Assembly: GCF_900115175.1 (NCBI RefSeq)
Contig: NZ_FOYV01000001.1
Coordinates: 310,001-374,000, forward strand
DNA from: Marinobacter gudaonensis
GTDB lineage: Bacteria > Pseudomonadota > Gammaproteobacteria > Pseudomonadales > Oleiphilaceae
Direction of reading: 5' to 3'
DNA length: 64,000 nt
Position 1 is the first letter of the stretch. Each line of letters starts with the position of its first letter. The notes under the pieces are model-generated. The model was not told the DNA's origin, ran no database searches, and worked only from the letters and a program-made list of their open reading frames with translations. A program made the position numbers and the translations under genes. This document shows positions 35,828-43,437 of the stretch, piece after piece.

Positions 35828-36453
35828 CAGGCGCGGACAGGATGCGAGTGCGGAGCCGGGTAGTGGGACATCACTATCATAATCAGTTCTCCGCTCGAAA
35901 TGAGGCTCGCGTTGATCGACAGCTCAAAGCTATCGTTGCCGGCAAGCCAGGCCTTGCAAGTTGCTATGGCCCCGGGCGTCTCAAGCCTATCTAACAGATT
36001 GGCCACATCGCCACGGCCCGGCGGCGCCAGGTATTGGGTCAGCGTCTGTTCCTCCGAGTGCTCCGGCGTACACCCCAGCAGAGCCACCGCGGCAGCGTTG
36101 CTTTCAATCACGCGCCCTTCGCGGGATACCACCAGGCACGCCACGGGCGCGAATCTATACAGCGCCTGATAATGGGCCAGTTCTTCAGTAAGCTCGGCTT
36201 CACTGGTCTGAAGTTGTTCAAGCAGCAGATCAAGCTCAACCTGGTGGGTTTGCAGCTCGTGCAGCAGCTTTAGTGCATCGGCAGCAAAGTCGGGGTCACT
36301 GGCCCGGCGGTATAAAAGCGCCAATGCGTCAACGCCCAGGGCGCCACCCTCGATGTTAGTCACCTTGTCGGCGCCGCCACGAATAACGTTTTCAGCGTGC
36401 AAGCGGAGTTGGGCACGGTTTTCCGCCCATGAGAGTCCTTTATTGGTTGTCAT
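35827..36453 (-). CDS. PAS-domain sensory protein
   Basis: 208 residues. A helical N-terminal half contains LHELQTHQVELDLLLEQLQT, a coiled-coil stretch seen before PAS domains in CheR-linked sensors. The PAS core follows at about 95-200 (APVACLVVSREGRVIESNAA). No output domain. Translationally coupled to the CheB-CheR-PAS gene, so it is probably its sensory or regulatory partner. Cytoplasmic; ligand or cofactor unknown. Confidence 0.82.
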   Translation of the reverse strand: MTTNKGLSWAENRAQLRLHAENVIRGGADKVTNIEGGALGVDALALLYRRASDPDFAADALKLLHELQTHQVELDLLLEQLQTSEAELTEELAHYQALYRFAPVACLVVSREGRVIESNAAAVALLGCTPEHSEEQTLTQYLAPPGRGDVANLLDRLETPGAIATCKAWLAGNDSFELSINASLISSGELIMIVMSHYPAPHSHPVRA

Positions 36454-36559
36454 TATCGCTTCCTTGTATCGCGGCTATCCGCTGTTACCACTCCGATACT
36501 ACTCCTGGGAGTCCGCCATAGACAGCTGCCATGCCAAGTTTGTTCAACATCGTGGCCTG

Positions 36560-36579
36560 TGTGCGTTAGCGAACCGAAT
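36560..36579 (+). promoter_or_regulatory. Island motif site 11 (DUF4398/OmpA operon)
   Basis: TGTGCGTTAGCGAACCGAAT, one of the best copies, with the dyad TGTGCG-N4-CGAACC, 116 bp upstream of the start at 36696. Confidence 0.65.
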
Positions 36580-36695
36580 CCCTGACCGGTAATTGTTAAC
36601 TTGGATTAAATAAGGAGAGTCCGCGAACCGTTCCGGTTTGTGAGTGCCTGAATCTTGATGGGTTCTGGCAGCTCCGGATTAATAGGGGCCAGGTT

Positions 36696-37094
36696 ATGAA
36701 ACTTTCTCTTGCAGGCAATGTAAACCACCGAAATTCTCTATTTTTCACTCTTGCTCTGACGACATTACTGATTGCGTGCGCCTCGGCGCCCTTACCACCG
36801 ACCGAGTCGATGAACGTGGCCAGAGACACCATTGCCAGAGCTGAACAGGCAGATGCGCGGCAATACGCCGGCGCAGAGCTGGAAGAAGCCCGCGCACAGT
36901 TGGTTATGGCAGAAAAGGCTGTGGCTGAAGAGTCCATGACAAAGGCGGACCAGTTGGCCAAACAGGCCAGCGTGGCTGCCAGGCTGGCGATGGCAAGAAC
37001 AGAAGCCGCCAAAGCGGCGGAAATCAATCGTGAAATGGGGCGCGGCGCCGATGCTCTGGATGTGGAAATGGGGCGCCAGGGAGAGCACAAATGA
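36696..37094 (+). CDS. DUF4398 lipoprotein
   Basis: 132 residues. A lipoprotein signal peptide ends LLIACAS (lipobox LIAC). The helical DUF4398 region reads MNVARDTIARAEQADARQYA ... ELEEARAQLVMAEKAVAEES, and the Ala-rich tail is charged. Overlaps the next gene by 4 nt (ATGA). In many bacteria such proteins are encoded directly before an OmpA-like lipoprotein and presumably link the outer membrane to peptidoglycan. Confidence 0.88.
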   Translation: MKLSLAGNVNHRNSLFFTLALTTLLIACASAPLPPTESMNVARDTIARAEQADARQYAGAELEEARAQLVMAEKAVAEESMTKADQLAKQASVAARLAMARTEAAKAAEINREMGRGADALDVEMGRQGEHK

Positions 37095-37951
37095 AAACTG
37101 TATCGCTATTGAAAAAACCGTTCGTTGGCAAAACCAGTGCCATTGTTCTGCTTTCCTCGTTGCTGCTGAGCGCCTGCGCCATGGCGCCTGAAACATCGAC
37201 TGAGGCGCTGGATGCGCGACAGAAGCTGACAGAGCTGCAGCGCAACCCGGCGATGGCCAGTAACGCCCGCATTGAATTGCGTGATGCGGAAGCTGCCGTA
37301 CAACTGGCCGAACAGCCTCTCGACAGCGACGAAGCCATGCTGGCAGACCACCGGATCTATATGGCCGACCGTATGGTGGAAATCGCCAGAGCCACGGGCA
37401 CTACCCGCCAGATGGAAGCGGACCGGAAACGCCTGGGAGAGGAACGTGATGCTGCCAGGCTGGCAGCCCGTACCCTTGAGGCAGATGCAGCGCGTGCCGA
37501 CGCGGATACTGCCCGCAGCTCTGAGTTGGAAGCTGCAGCCGTGTCTGCAAAAGCCGCCCAAGAGATGCAAAGGCAGATCGACGAGCTTGAGGCAGAAGCA
37601 ACAGAACGTGGCCTGGTGCTGACGCTGGGCGACGTACTGTTTGCCACTGGCAGCGCAGATCTGCAGGGCGGGTCTAATCGCAACCTGGAAAAGCTGGTGG
37701 ACTTTCTCAAAACCTATCCGGACCGGAACGTACTGATCGAAGGCCACACCGACAACGTCGGCAGCGCACAATTCAACCAGACCCTGTCGCTGAAGAGAGC
37801 TGATTCGGTTCGCCGTTACTTAACGGATCATGGCGTACAAAGCCGCAGGCTTACGGTGTCCGGTCTTGGGCTTGAACGCCCTGTGGCCGGTAACGAGTCT
37901 GCCATGGGGCGCCAGCAAAACCGGCGCGTTGAAGTGATTATTGAAAACTAG
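37091..37951 (+). CDS. OmpA-family lipoprotein with DUF4398-like helical stalk
   Basis: 286 residues. The lipobox is LLSAC; a long Ala/Glu/Arg-rich helical stalk (about 40-170) leads to a C-terminal OmpA peptidoglycan-binding domain. Markers are GDVLFATGSADLQGGSNRNL, IEGHTDNVGSAQFNQTLSLK and GRQQNRRVEVII, including the Asp and Arg that hold diaminopimelate. It is translationally coupled to the DUF4398 gene and should tether the outer membrane to the cell wall. Confidence 0.92.
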   Translation: MKTVSLLKKPFVGKTSAIVLLSSLLLSACAMAPETSTEALDARQKLTELQRNPAMASNARIELRDAEAAVQLAEQPLDSDEAMLADHRIYMADRMVEIARATGTTRQMEADRKRLGEERDAARLAARTLEADAARADADTARSSELEAAAVSAKAAQEMQRQIDELEAEATERGLVLTLGDVLFATGSADLQGGSNRNLEKLVDFLKTYPDRNVLIEGHTDNVGSAQFNQTLSLKRADSVRRYLTDHGVQSRRLTVSGLGLERPVAGNESAMGRQQNRRVEVIIEN

Positions 37952-38021
37952 GCGGCTGGATTCGGTTGAAGGTTTTTAGGCTGTTTTATTGGCCTCGGCA
38001 ATCCATGGGAAGGATTTTACT

Positions 38022-38702
38022 ATGAATACATTAATTCGAATCGTAGTCATCGCGGCTGCAGTTGGTGCCTCTGGCATTACCCACGCGGCCTTCATCGACA
38101 CTGTAGCCAACCCGGGTGGAGCGTTAGTGCCCGTTTCTGGCGACAATAGTTACGCTGTTCGCGACAGAGGCGCGTTCGTGGCAGATCAATTTTACGGTCT
38201 GACGGATAAAGTCCAGTCATCTCACTCTGTGATTTCAACGTCTAGCGTTCCGTTTAACCTCACTTTCACTTATCTGGGGAAAGAAGCTGGCTATACAGGC
38301 TCGTTTCTATTTAATAATTCAGAAGTGTTCAACACAGGCTCATCAGCGCCTGGTCAGGCGTTCAGCGTTCTCTACACGGCGGGCATTGGCAAAATCGACT
38401 TTGGCTTTTCGTCTGTGAAGTCTGGCGGTGCCTCTGCCGGCTCAGTATCAAACCTCGGCGAAAACAATCAGGCTCCGTTTTATAACTACACAATTTTCCA
38501 GGGCCGACTCGACCATATGATTCTGAGCCTGGACGATAATAATCGAGTCGATGATGATCATGACGACATGCTCGTTATGATGAAAGCTTCCAGTATACCG
38601 GTTCCTGAGCCGGGCACACTGGCGCTATTCGGGATTGGATTGGTAGGCCTGATCTGCGCTCGCAAGAATCCATTGGCGCGACAACCGACTGTTGAAGGTT
38701 AG
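38022..38702 (+). CDS. PEP-CTERM sorting-domain secreted protein
   Basis: 226 residues. Signal peptide MNTLIRIVVIAAAVGASGIT cut after THA; a Gly/Ser/Asn-rich beta-type body with an acidic segment (DDNNRVDDDHDDM); and a C-terminal PEP-CTERM signal VPEPGTLALFGIGLVGLICA followed by a basic ARK. Such proteins are processed by exosortase and are linked to exopolysaccharide. No exosortase is in the window. AAGGA precedes ATG 38022. More AT-rich than the adjacent genes. Possibly transcribed with the OmpA pair. Confidence 0.88.
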   Translation: MNTLIRIVVIAAAVGASGITHAAFIDTVANPGGALVPVSGDNSYAVRDRGAFVADQFYGLTDKVQSSHSVISTSSVPFNLTFTYLGKEAGYTGSFLFNNSEVFNTGSSAPGQAFSVLYTAGIGKIDFGFSSVKSGGASAGSVSNLGENNQAPFYNYTIFQGRLDHMILSLDDNNRVDDDHDDMLVMMKASSIPVPEPGTLALFGIGLVGLICARKNPLARQPTVEG

Positions 38703-38712
38703 AGGGGCGATT

Positions 38713-39720
38713 ATGTTGAACTCCTTTAGAGCTGTGCATCTCTCACCCGCGCGGACGAGGTATGGCCCACGGAAGCGTTTGAATCTCAGATCCATAAAGG
38801 ATAGGACGAATGTCAAGGATGAGACTGCGATGGCTCACGCCATGCTGGACTTCGTTGGCGATGCTGTGCTGGCAACGGATACCTGTGCGAATATTACCTA
38901 CATGAACACGGCGGCGGAGACCCTGACTGGTTTCAGCCGGAAGGAAGCGCAGGGCCGACCGATGGAAGAGGTCTTCCGGGTAATTGACGTAACCTCTCGC
39001 GTGAAGAGAGCCAACCTGGCGCAACATGTCATGGAATTCGGCGCTCCTGTTGAGCTGCATAACAGTGCCGTTTTGAGAGCGAGGCACGGTCGTGAGCTGG
39101 CCATTGAAGATGCCGCCTCACCCTTGCGCAACGCGAAAGGTGAAATCATCGGCGCGATGGTCAAATTCCACGACGCCCGCTTTTCGGCAGAAACAACCGC
39201 CAGAATGGCGTATAGGGCGCAGCACGATTCACTGACGGGCCTGCTCAATCGCTATGCGTTTGAAGAGCGTTTCACACAGGCCGCTGCATTGGCCCAACGG
39301 CATGAAAAGAAAATGGTGATGTTGTTCATTGATCTCAATAACTTCAAGGAAGTGAACGACACCCTCGGCCACGCCGTTGGCGACGAAATATTACAGGCGC
39401 TGGGCTCGAGGCTGTTGGGCTGCGTGCGCGCGACGGATCACGTATGTCGTCACGGCGGTGACGAATTTGTGGTGCTGCTCAGCGACCTTGCAGAACATGA
39501 ACAGGCGTTTGCGGTGGTCGATAAAGTACGGGAATCCGCCGCTGAGCTTTTGCGACAGCAAGGTCACTGGGAGACGCTGACGGTTAGCGTGGGTATCAGC
39601 CTGTTTCCAAACGACGGCGAAACTCTGGAGGCATTACTGCCCCACGCCGACGCGGCCATGTATCGGGTCAAGACGGAAACCAAGAGAGTATCTGGGGGAT
39701 CCCAGGCCTTAAATCTCTGA
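38713..39720 (+). CDS. PAS-GGDEF diguanylate cyclase
   Basis: 335 residues. PAS domain at about 40-160 (FVGDAVLATDTCANITYMNT), then a GGDEF domain with intact active site GGDEF in CRHGGDEFVVLL and an inhibitory RxxD site (RATD) exactly five residues upstream. It should make cyclic di-GMP and be product-inhibited. No membrane segment. GAGGGG precedes ATG 38713. Its 3' end overlaps the convergent Crp/Fnr gene by 12 bases. Confidence 0.92.
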   Translation: MLNSFRAVHLSPARTRYGPRKRLNLRSIKDRTNVKDETAMAHAMLDFVGDAVLATDTCANITYMNTAAETLTGFSRKEAQGRPMEEVFRVIDVTSRVKRANLAQHVMEFGAPVELHNSAVLRARHGRELAIEDAASPLRNAKGEIIGAMVKFHDARFSAETTARMAYRAQHDSLTGLLNRYAFEERFTQAAALAQRHEKKMVMLFIDLNNFKEVNDTLGHAVGDEILQALGSRLLGCVRATDHVCRHGGDEFVVLLSDLAEHEQAFAVVDKVRESAAELLRQQGHWETLTVSVGISLFPNDGETLEALLPHADAAMYRVKTETKRVSGGSQALNL

Positions 39721-40428
39721 ACCCCTGGATTCAAGACGGCGATTCTCCCGTCTGACTACGGCGTAGCATTCGCAGCTCAGGGACTCTAGTTGCGGGCGGT
39801 CAATCACGGTGATTCGGCCGCGCCGATATTCGATCACCCCCAGTTTCTGCAGCTTGCCTGCCGCTTCGGTGACGCCCTCACGGCGGACACCCAGCATATT
39901 GGCAATCAGTTCCTGGGTCATATTGAGTTCCTTGTTGCCCAGCCGGTCCAGTGACAACAACAACCAGCGACACAGCTGCTGGTCGATGGAGTGGTGGCGG
40001 TTACAGACTGCCGTTTGCGACATCTGGGTGATCAAGGCCTGTGTAAAGCGCAGGGTGATAATGCGGATCTCGGAGTAGTTGTTGAACTCTTTTTTCAGTT
40101 CAGCGGCGGGCAACCGGTAGGCATGGCCGCGGCTCTGCACAATAAACCGGTTGGGCGTGCTTTCCCCGCCCATAACAACGGCGACTCCGGCCATGCCCTC
40201 GTTGCCGACCACGGAAATTTCGGCGGAAGAACCGTTCACCATCACGTAGAGCAGTGAAATGATGCAGTCTAAAGGGAAATAGACGTATTCAATGGACTGG
40301 CCAGATTCGTAAATCACGTCCCCGAGGGGCAGCTCGACCAGTTTCAGTTTCGGAAAAATACGCTTGCGGGCGTCATCAGACAGGGCGGCAAGAAGCTTGT
40401 TACTCAGTGGGCCGGGTGTGTCAGTCAT
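39709..40428 (-). CDS. Crp/Fnr-family regulator, candidate controller of the island
   Basis: 239 residues. The N-terminal cyclic-nucleotide-binding-like beta barrel includes YVYFPLDCIISLLYVM and GNEGMAGVAVVMGG, without Fnr cysteines and without a clear cAMP-binding RxA motif. The C-terminal winged helix is MTQELIANMLGVRREGVTEA with a recognition-helix Arg-Glu pair as in Crp. Relatives of this type respond to unknown cues. It is the last gene before the right end of the island, and the island motif has Crp-like dyad geometry. Confidence 0.9.
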   Translation of the reverse strand: MTDTPGPLSNKLLAALSDDARKRIFPKLKLVELPLGDVIYESGQSIEYVYFPLDCIISLLYVMVNGSSAEISVVGNEGMAGVAVVMGGESTPNRFIVQSRGHAYRLPAAELKKEFNNYSEIRIITLRFTQALITQMSQTAVCNRHHSIDQQLCRWLLLSLDRLGNKELNMTQELIANMLGVRREGVTEAAGKLQKLGVIEYRRGRITVIDRPQLESLSCECYAVVRRENRRLESRGSEI

Positions 40429-40889
40429 TTGAATCCTTTCCAGAGAACGATGGTGAGAACACTATCTGTCTGGCGACTGCATTAAATACCGGACGCTATA
40501 ATTCGTGACCATCTTTAAAATCAGACGTAACGATTTTCTTATCGAAATTATCAGTCAGACCTATAGCAATGTTCCTGAATCAAAAACACATTGATCGTGA
40601 AGCAAAACCACGAAAATAAATGTGTCTTAACAGAAGAGACTTCCTGTCTAAAATGAGTGTACTCCTCGCATACTGGGACCACCAACATGAATTTTGCTTC
40701 AAATTATCTAAATACTTGAGATCGTGACTTATTCCATTAGCATGTTTTCATCACAAGGATAGTCGAATGTTCTTGGGCATCTGAAAATTCGATTCCGCGT
40801 GAAACTCGACCTTCCCAGCAAAATAGAATCCACAGTGTAGGAAAGCTTAAATCAAGTTAATACAAGGGGGTACCGGGCTGGACAACAAG

Positions 40890-40956
40890 TTTAGTACTTT
40901 GTGTGGAGCTTTAGCATTTTGTGAGGTGTTTGTTTAGTACTTTGTGTGGTCGTCCA
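40890..40956 (-). repeat. Right-end repeat array of the putative mobile island
   Basis: Three copies inverted relative to the left array: TTTAGTACTTTGTGTGG (40890-40906), TTTAGCATTTTGTGAGG (40910-40926) and TTTAGTACTTTGTGTGG (40933-40949), starting 20 and 23 bp apart. The last continues as TCGTCCA to 40956 and pairs with 17136-17159. Tight packing here and wide spacing on the left mimic the R and L ends of Tn7-like transposons. Confidence 0.75.
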
Positions 40957-41120
40957 AACGGCCGGATCGGGGCGCCCGAAAGTTATGCATAAATGCGCAT
41001 AATGTATATTATGTTAAATATAGTATAGCCACGAGTCGCTCACACAAGCTCAAGTCCTTTCGTCGACATCCGGCGTCTTCCCTGACACGGCACAAATTCC
41101 ACATTCGTTGCGTTGGTTCA

Positions 41121-41154
41121 AGGTGAAGACCACTCTGCAAAAGCGTCTTCACCT
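41121..41154 (-). terminator. Inverted repeat downstream of the MipA-like gene
   Basis: Perfect 10-bp arms AGGTGAAGAC / GTCTTCACCT with a 14-nt loop, beginning 20 bases past the stop of the leftward MipA-like gene. No T-run, so terminator function is a guess. Confidence 0.45.
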
Positions 41155-41173
41155 GCTTCTCTGCCAACCGGCA

Positions 41174-41998
41174 TCAAAACACATAAATGAAACCGACGCC
41201 GACCTCGGCCTCGTAATCGTTTCGGGAGATCGGGCTGTCTGAAACATCACTTCCGTAGAGTTCATACAGAGCTTCACCGAAGAGCTGCCAGTTCTCGCTC
41301 AGGTAATGCCGGTAGTTAACATTGAAACCGGTGGATCGGTAGCCGCTGTCTACGTCCGTTTCTGGAAGACCTGAATTGTTCGACTGAGTCGCGCTCACAC
41401 CGAAATCCCGATTGGCCAGCTTACTGTCATGGAAAGTGACGACGGCGCCGAGTTCCCAGCCCGTTCCATCCGGTTGACAAGCCAGGCACATTCCTGCGCC
41501 AAAAATGCCGAGTGTGCCAATTTCGCCTGTGGATACGCGCCCATCCAGGAAGTAACGCCAATCCTGTGTAAGCGCGTAACGAGCTTGCAACAGTACAGCC
41601 ACTCCGGAACTGGATTCCCCTAACCCATCAAGCCTGCCATCTTCTGAATCGCCCTCTTCGCGACCTTCTTCGTAACCCACAGAGGCCTGAAACAGCCAGG
41701 AGTCGCTCGCCAGAGCCCGCCAACCAATGGCTTCTCCCGCCCAGAACAAAACATGGTCGCCGGTTCGCCACTGAACGCCCCCGGCCGGGTCGACCTCAAC
41801 CTCGAACTCGTCCGAGCCCTCATAAGCCGTCTCGTATTCAACGCCCAGGCCAAGCCCGAAGCCCCAGCCGTCTCCATTGGTAAAATCCTCGATTGAAGGG
41901 AGCGGAACCAGAGCCGTTATTGGCTCTGCGGCATACAAGGGGCCATAACATGTAAGAGCACCCATAAATGTTGCAACTTGAACGAAGGTTTTTCTCAT
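41174..41998 (-). CDS. MipA/OmpV-family outer-membrane protein
   Basis: 274 residues. Signal peptide cut after GPLYA, then a barrel with many Trp/Tyr/Gly strands: GWGFGLGLGVEYETAYEGSD, YFLDGRVSTGEIGTLGIFGA, RHYLSENWQLFGEALYELYG, and the terminal VGVGFIYVF. This is the MipA/OmpV pattern (MltA-interacting scaffold or adaptive porin-like barrel). AGGAGAAC precedes ATG 41998. It is the first gene outside the right end of the island. Confidence 0.82.
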   Translation of the reverse strand: MRKTFVQVATFMGALTCYGPLYAAEPITALVPLPSIEDFTNGDGWGFGLGLGVEYETAYEGSDEFEVEVDPAGGVQWRTGDHVLFWAGEAIGWRALASDSWLFQASVGYEEGREEGDSEDGRLDGLGESSSGVAVLLQARYALTQDWRYFLDGRVSTGEIGTLGIFGAGMCLACQPDGTGWELGAVVTFHDSKLANRDFGVSATQSNNSGLPETDVDSGYRSTGFNVNYRHYLSENWQLFGEALYELYGSDVSDSPISRNDYEAEVGVGFIYVF

Positions 41999-42154
41999 GA
42001 TGTGTTCTCCTGCCCTGCGATACCTGCTTATACGATCAGGTGATTGCGGCAGTTTATTAGCTTGATATCTACGGACGACCACAGGTCGTTTTTTTCGGTG
42101 ATTATCCAAAAGGGTAGTAAGGAACCTGTGTCAGGCTTCTGCGCTCCGCTTCTA

Positions 42155-43423
42155 TCACGCAGCAACAGGCACCCTGGGGCGCTCCGACCACGGATATTCC
42201 TTGATCGGCAAATGAATCACCGCCGAGAGCGCACCTACGCCTACGCCAACCCACCACACCAGCGTGTAGTTGTTGTAGAGATCGTACAGCGCCCCGCCGA
42301 GCCACACGCCCATAAAGCCACCGAGTTGGTGTGAAAAGAACACCAGCCCATAGAGCGTGCCCATATACCGGAGGCCATAGATGTGGGCGACCAGACCGGA
42401 TGTCAGCGGTACGGTAGCAAGCCAGAGGGAACCCATGGCTACTGAAAACAGGACAACGGTTTCAGGCGTAATGGGTGTGAGAATGAACGCTGCCGAGACA
42501 AGTGTCCGCAACAGATAGACGCTGGCAAGCAGATATTTGCGGGAATAGCGGTTGCCCAGCCAGCCGGCCAGCAGGGTTCCGCCAATGTTGAAAAGCCCAA
42601 TCAGCGCGATGGATATGGCGCCAAGGCCTGTGGCGGAGGTTACGCCCAGTACGTAGAGCAGGCTGTCCGGCGTAATTGGCCCGCACATTTCGGTGATAAA
42701 GGCGGGGAAATGGGCCGTTATGAATGCCAGCTGGTACCCGCAGGAGAAGAAACCGATAAAGATGAACAGGAATGTGGGGTCCTTGAGTGCCCTCTTGACC
42801 ACAACACCCATAGGTTCATCGGTGTCGGCGACTGGCTGTCGCTGTGGCGCACGCATCAGTAACAGGGCAAACATCGAGAGGGCAACGAAACCCGCGAAAG
42901 CCACAAACACCGATTGCCAGGGCATCTGGCTCAACAACGCGTTGGCAACGGGTGGCCCTACGATCTGCCCTGCAGATCCTGCGGCTGTGGCGATGCCAAG
43001 GGCCATGGAACGATGCCGTTCTGGAGTCGCCCGCCCTACTACCGCCAGAATCACGCCAAAACCGGTGCCGGCAATGCCAAAACCCACCAGCATTTCCAGA
43101 AGCTGGTGCTGGCCCGGGGTGATGGCGTAGGCCGAAAGCACCAGGCCTACTGCATAGAACGCACCGCCACCCAGAATGGCCTTGCGGTCGCCGAACCGTT
43201 CAGCCAGGGCGCCGAAGATGGGCTGTCCGATGCCCCAGAACAGGTTCTGGATAGCGATTGCCAGGGAAAACGACTCCCTGGGCCAGGCAAACTCCTGGGC
43301 AATCGGCAACTGAAACAGGCCAAAAGACGCGCGCACCGCAAAACTCACCAGAATGATGACGCAGCCGGCCACCAGTACCGGGTTCATCAAGCGATCGTAG
43401 GTTATGGGCGTTGGTTGCGGCAT
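42155..43423 (-). CDS. Major facilitator superfamily transporter
   Basis: 422 residues with 12 predicted membrane helices and the loop 2-3 signature GALAERFGDRKAILGG. The pattern AVRASFGLFQLPIAQEFAWP and the central cytoplasmic loop (APQRQPVADTDEP) are those of oxalate:formate-antiporter-like and monocarboxylate-type MFS carriers. The substrate is unknown. Stands alone with short gaps on both sides. Confidence 0.85.
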   Translation of the reverse strand: MPQPTPITYDRLMNPVLVAGCVIILVSFAVRASFGLFQLPIAQEFAWPRESFSLAIAIQNLFWGIGQPIFGALAERFGDRKAILGGGAFYAVGLVLSAYAITPGQHQLLEMLVGFGIAGTGFGVILAVVGRATPERHRSMALGIATAAGSAGQIVGPPVANALLSQMPWQSVFVAFAGFVALSMFALLLMRAPQRQPVADTDEPMGVVVKRALKDPTFLFIFIGFFSCGYQLAFITAHFPAFITEMCGPITPDSLLYVLGVTSATGLGAISIALIGLFNIGGTLLAGWLGNRYSRKYLLASVYLLRTLVSAAFILTPITPETVVLFSVAMGSLWLATVPLTSGLVAHIYGLRYMGTLYGLVFFSHQLGGFMGVWLGGALYDLYNNYTLVWWVGVGVGALSAVIHLPIKEYPWSERPRVPVAA

Positions 43424-43437
43424 TCAGCTAGATCGGG

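Larger units (their letters stand above)
17136..40956. mobile_element. Putative 23.8-kb transposon-like stress island without a transposase
   Basis: Bounded by inverted arrays of three 17-bp repeats whose outer members form a 24-bp terminal inverted repeat with one mismatch. Inside are about 25 genes, nearly all stress, envelope or signalling functions, and no recombinase or transposase gene on either strand. I could not identify a target-site duplication, and the outermost bases are TGT on the left but TTT on the right, so the exact ends are uncertain. It could be a non-autonomous element moved in trans, or a composite whose IS cores were lost. Confidence 0.55.
40429..41173. other. Non-coding region holding the right end of the island
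   Basis: 745 bases. 40440-40880 is AT-rich with no credible gene or island motif. The right repeat array follows (40890-40956), then about 215 bases outside the island with an AT-rich stretch (40980-41030) and an inverted repeat at 41121-41154. Small open frames here look spurious. Confidence 0.7.

Noticed and set aside
40440..40520. Island motif copy upstream of the Crp/Fnr gene
   Set aside because: The minus strand has only GTCGCCAGACAG-like similarity; too weak to count.
17131..40962. Target-site duplication flanking the island
   Set aside because: I compared the bases outside 17134-17136 and 40956 and found no convincing 4-8 base direct repeat.
40944..41126. 60-codon frame across the right island end
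   Set aside because: It spans the terminal repeat and AT-rich DNA, with no ribosome site or sensible composition.
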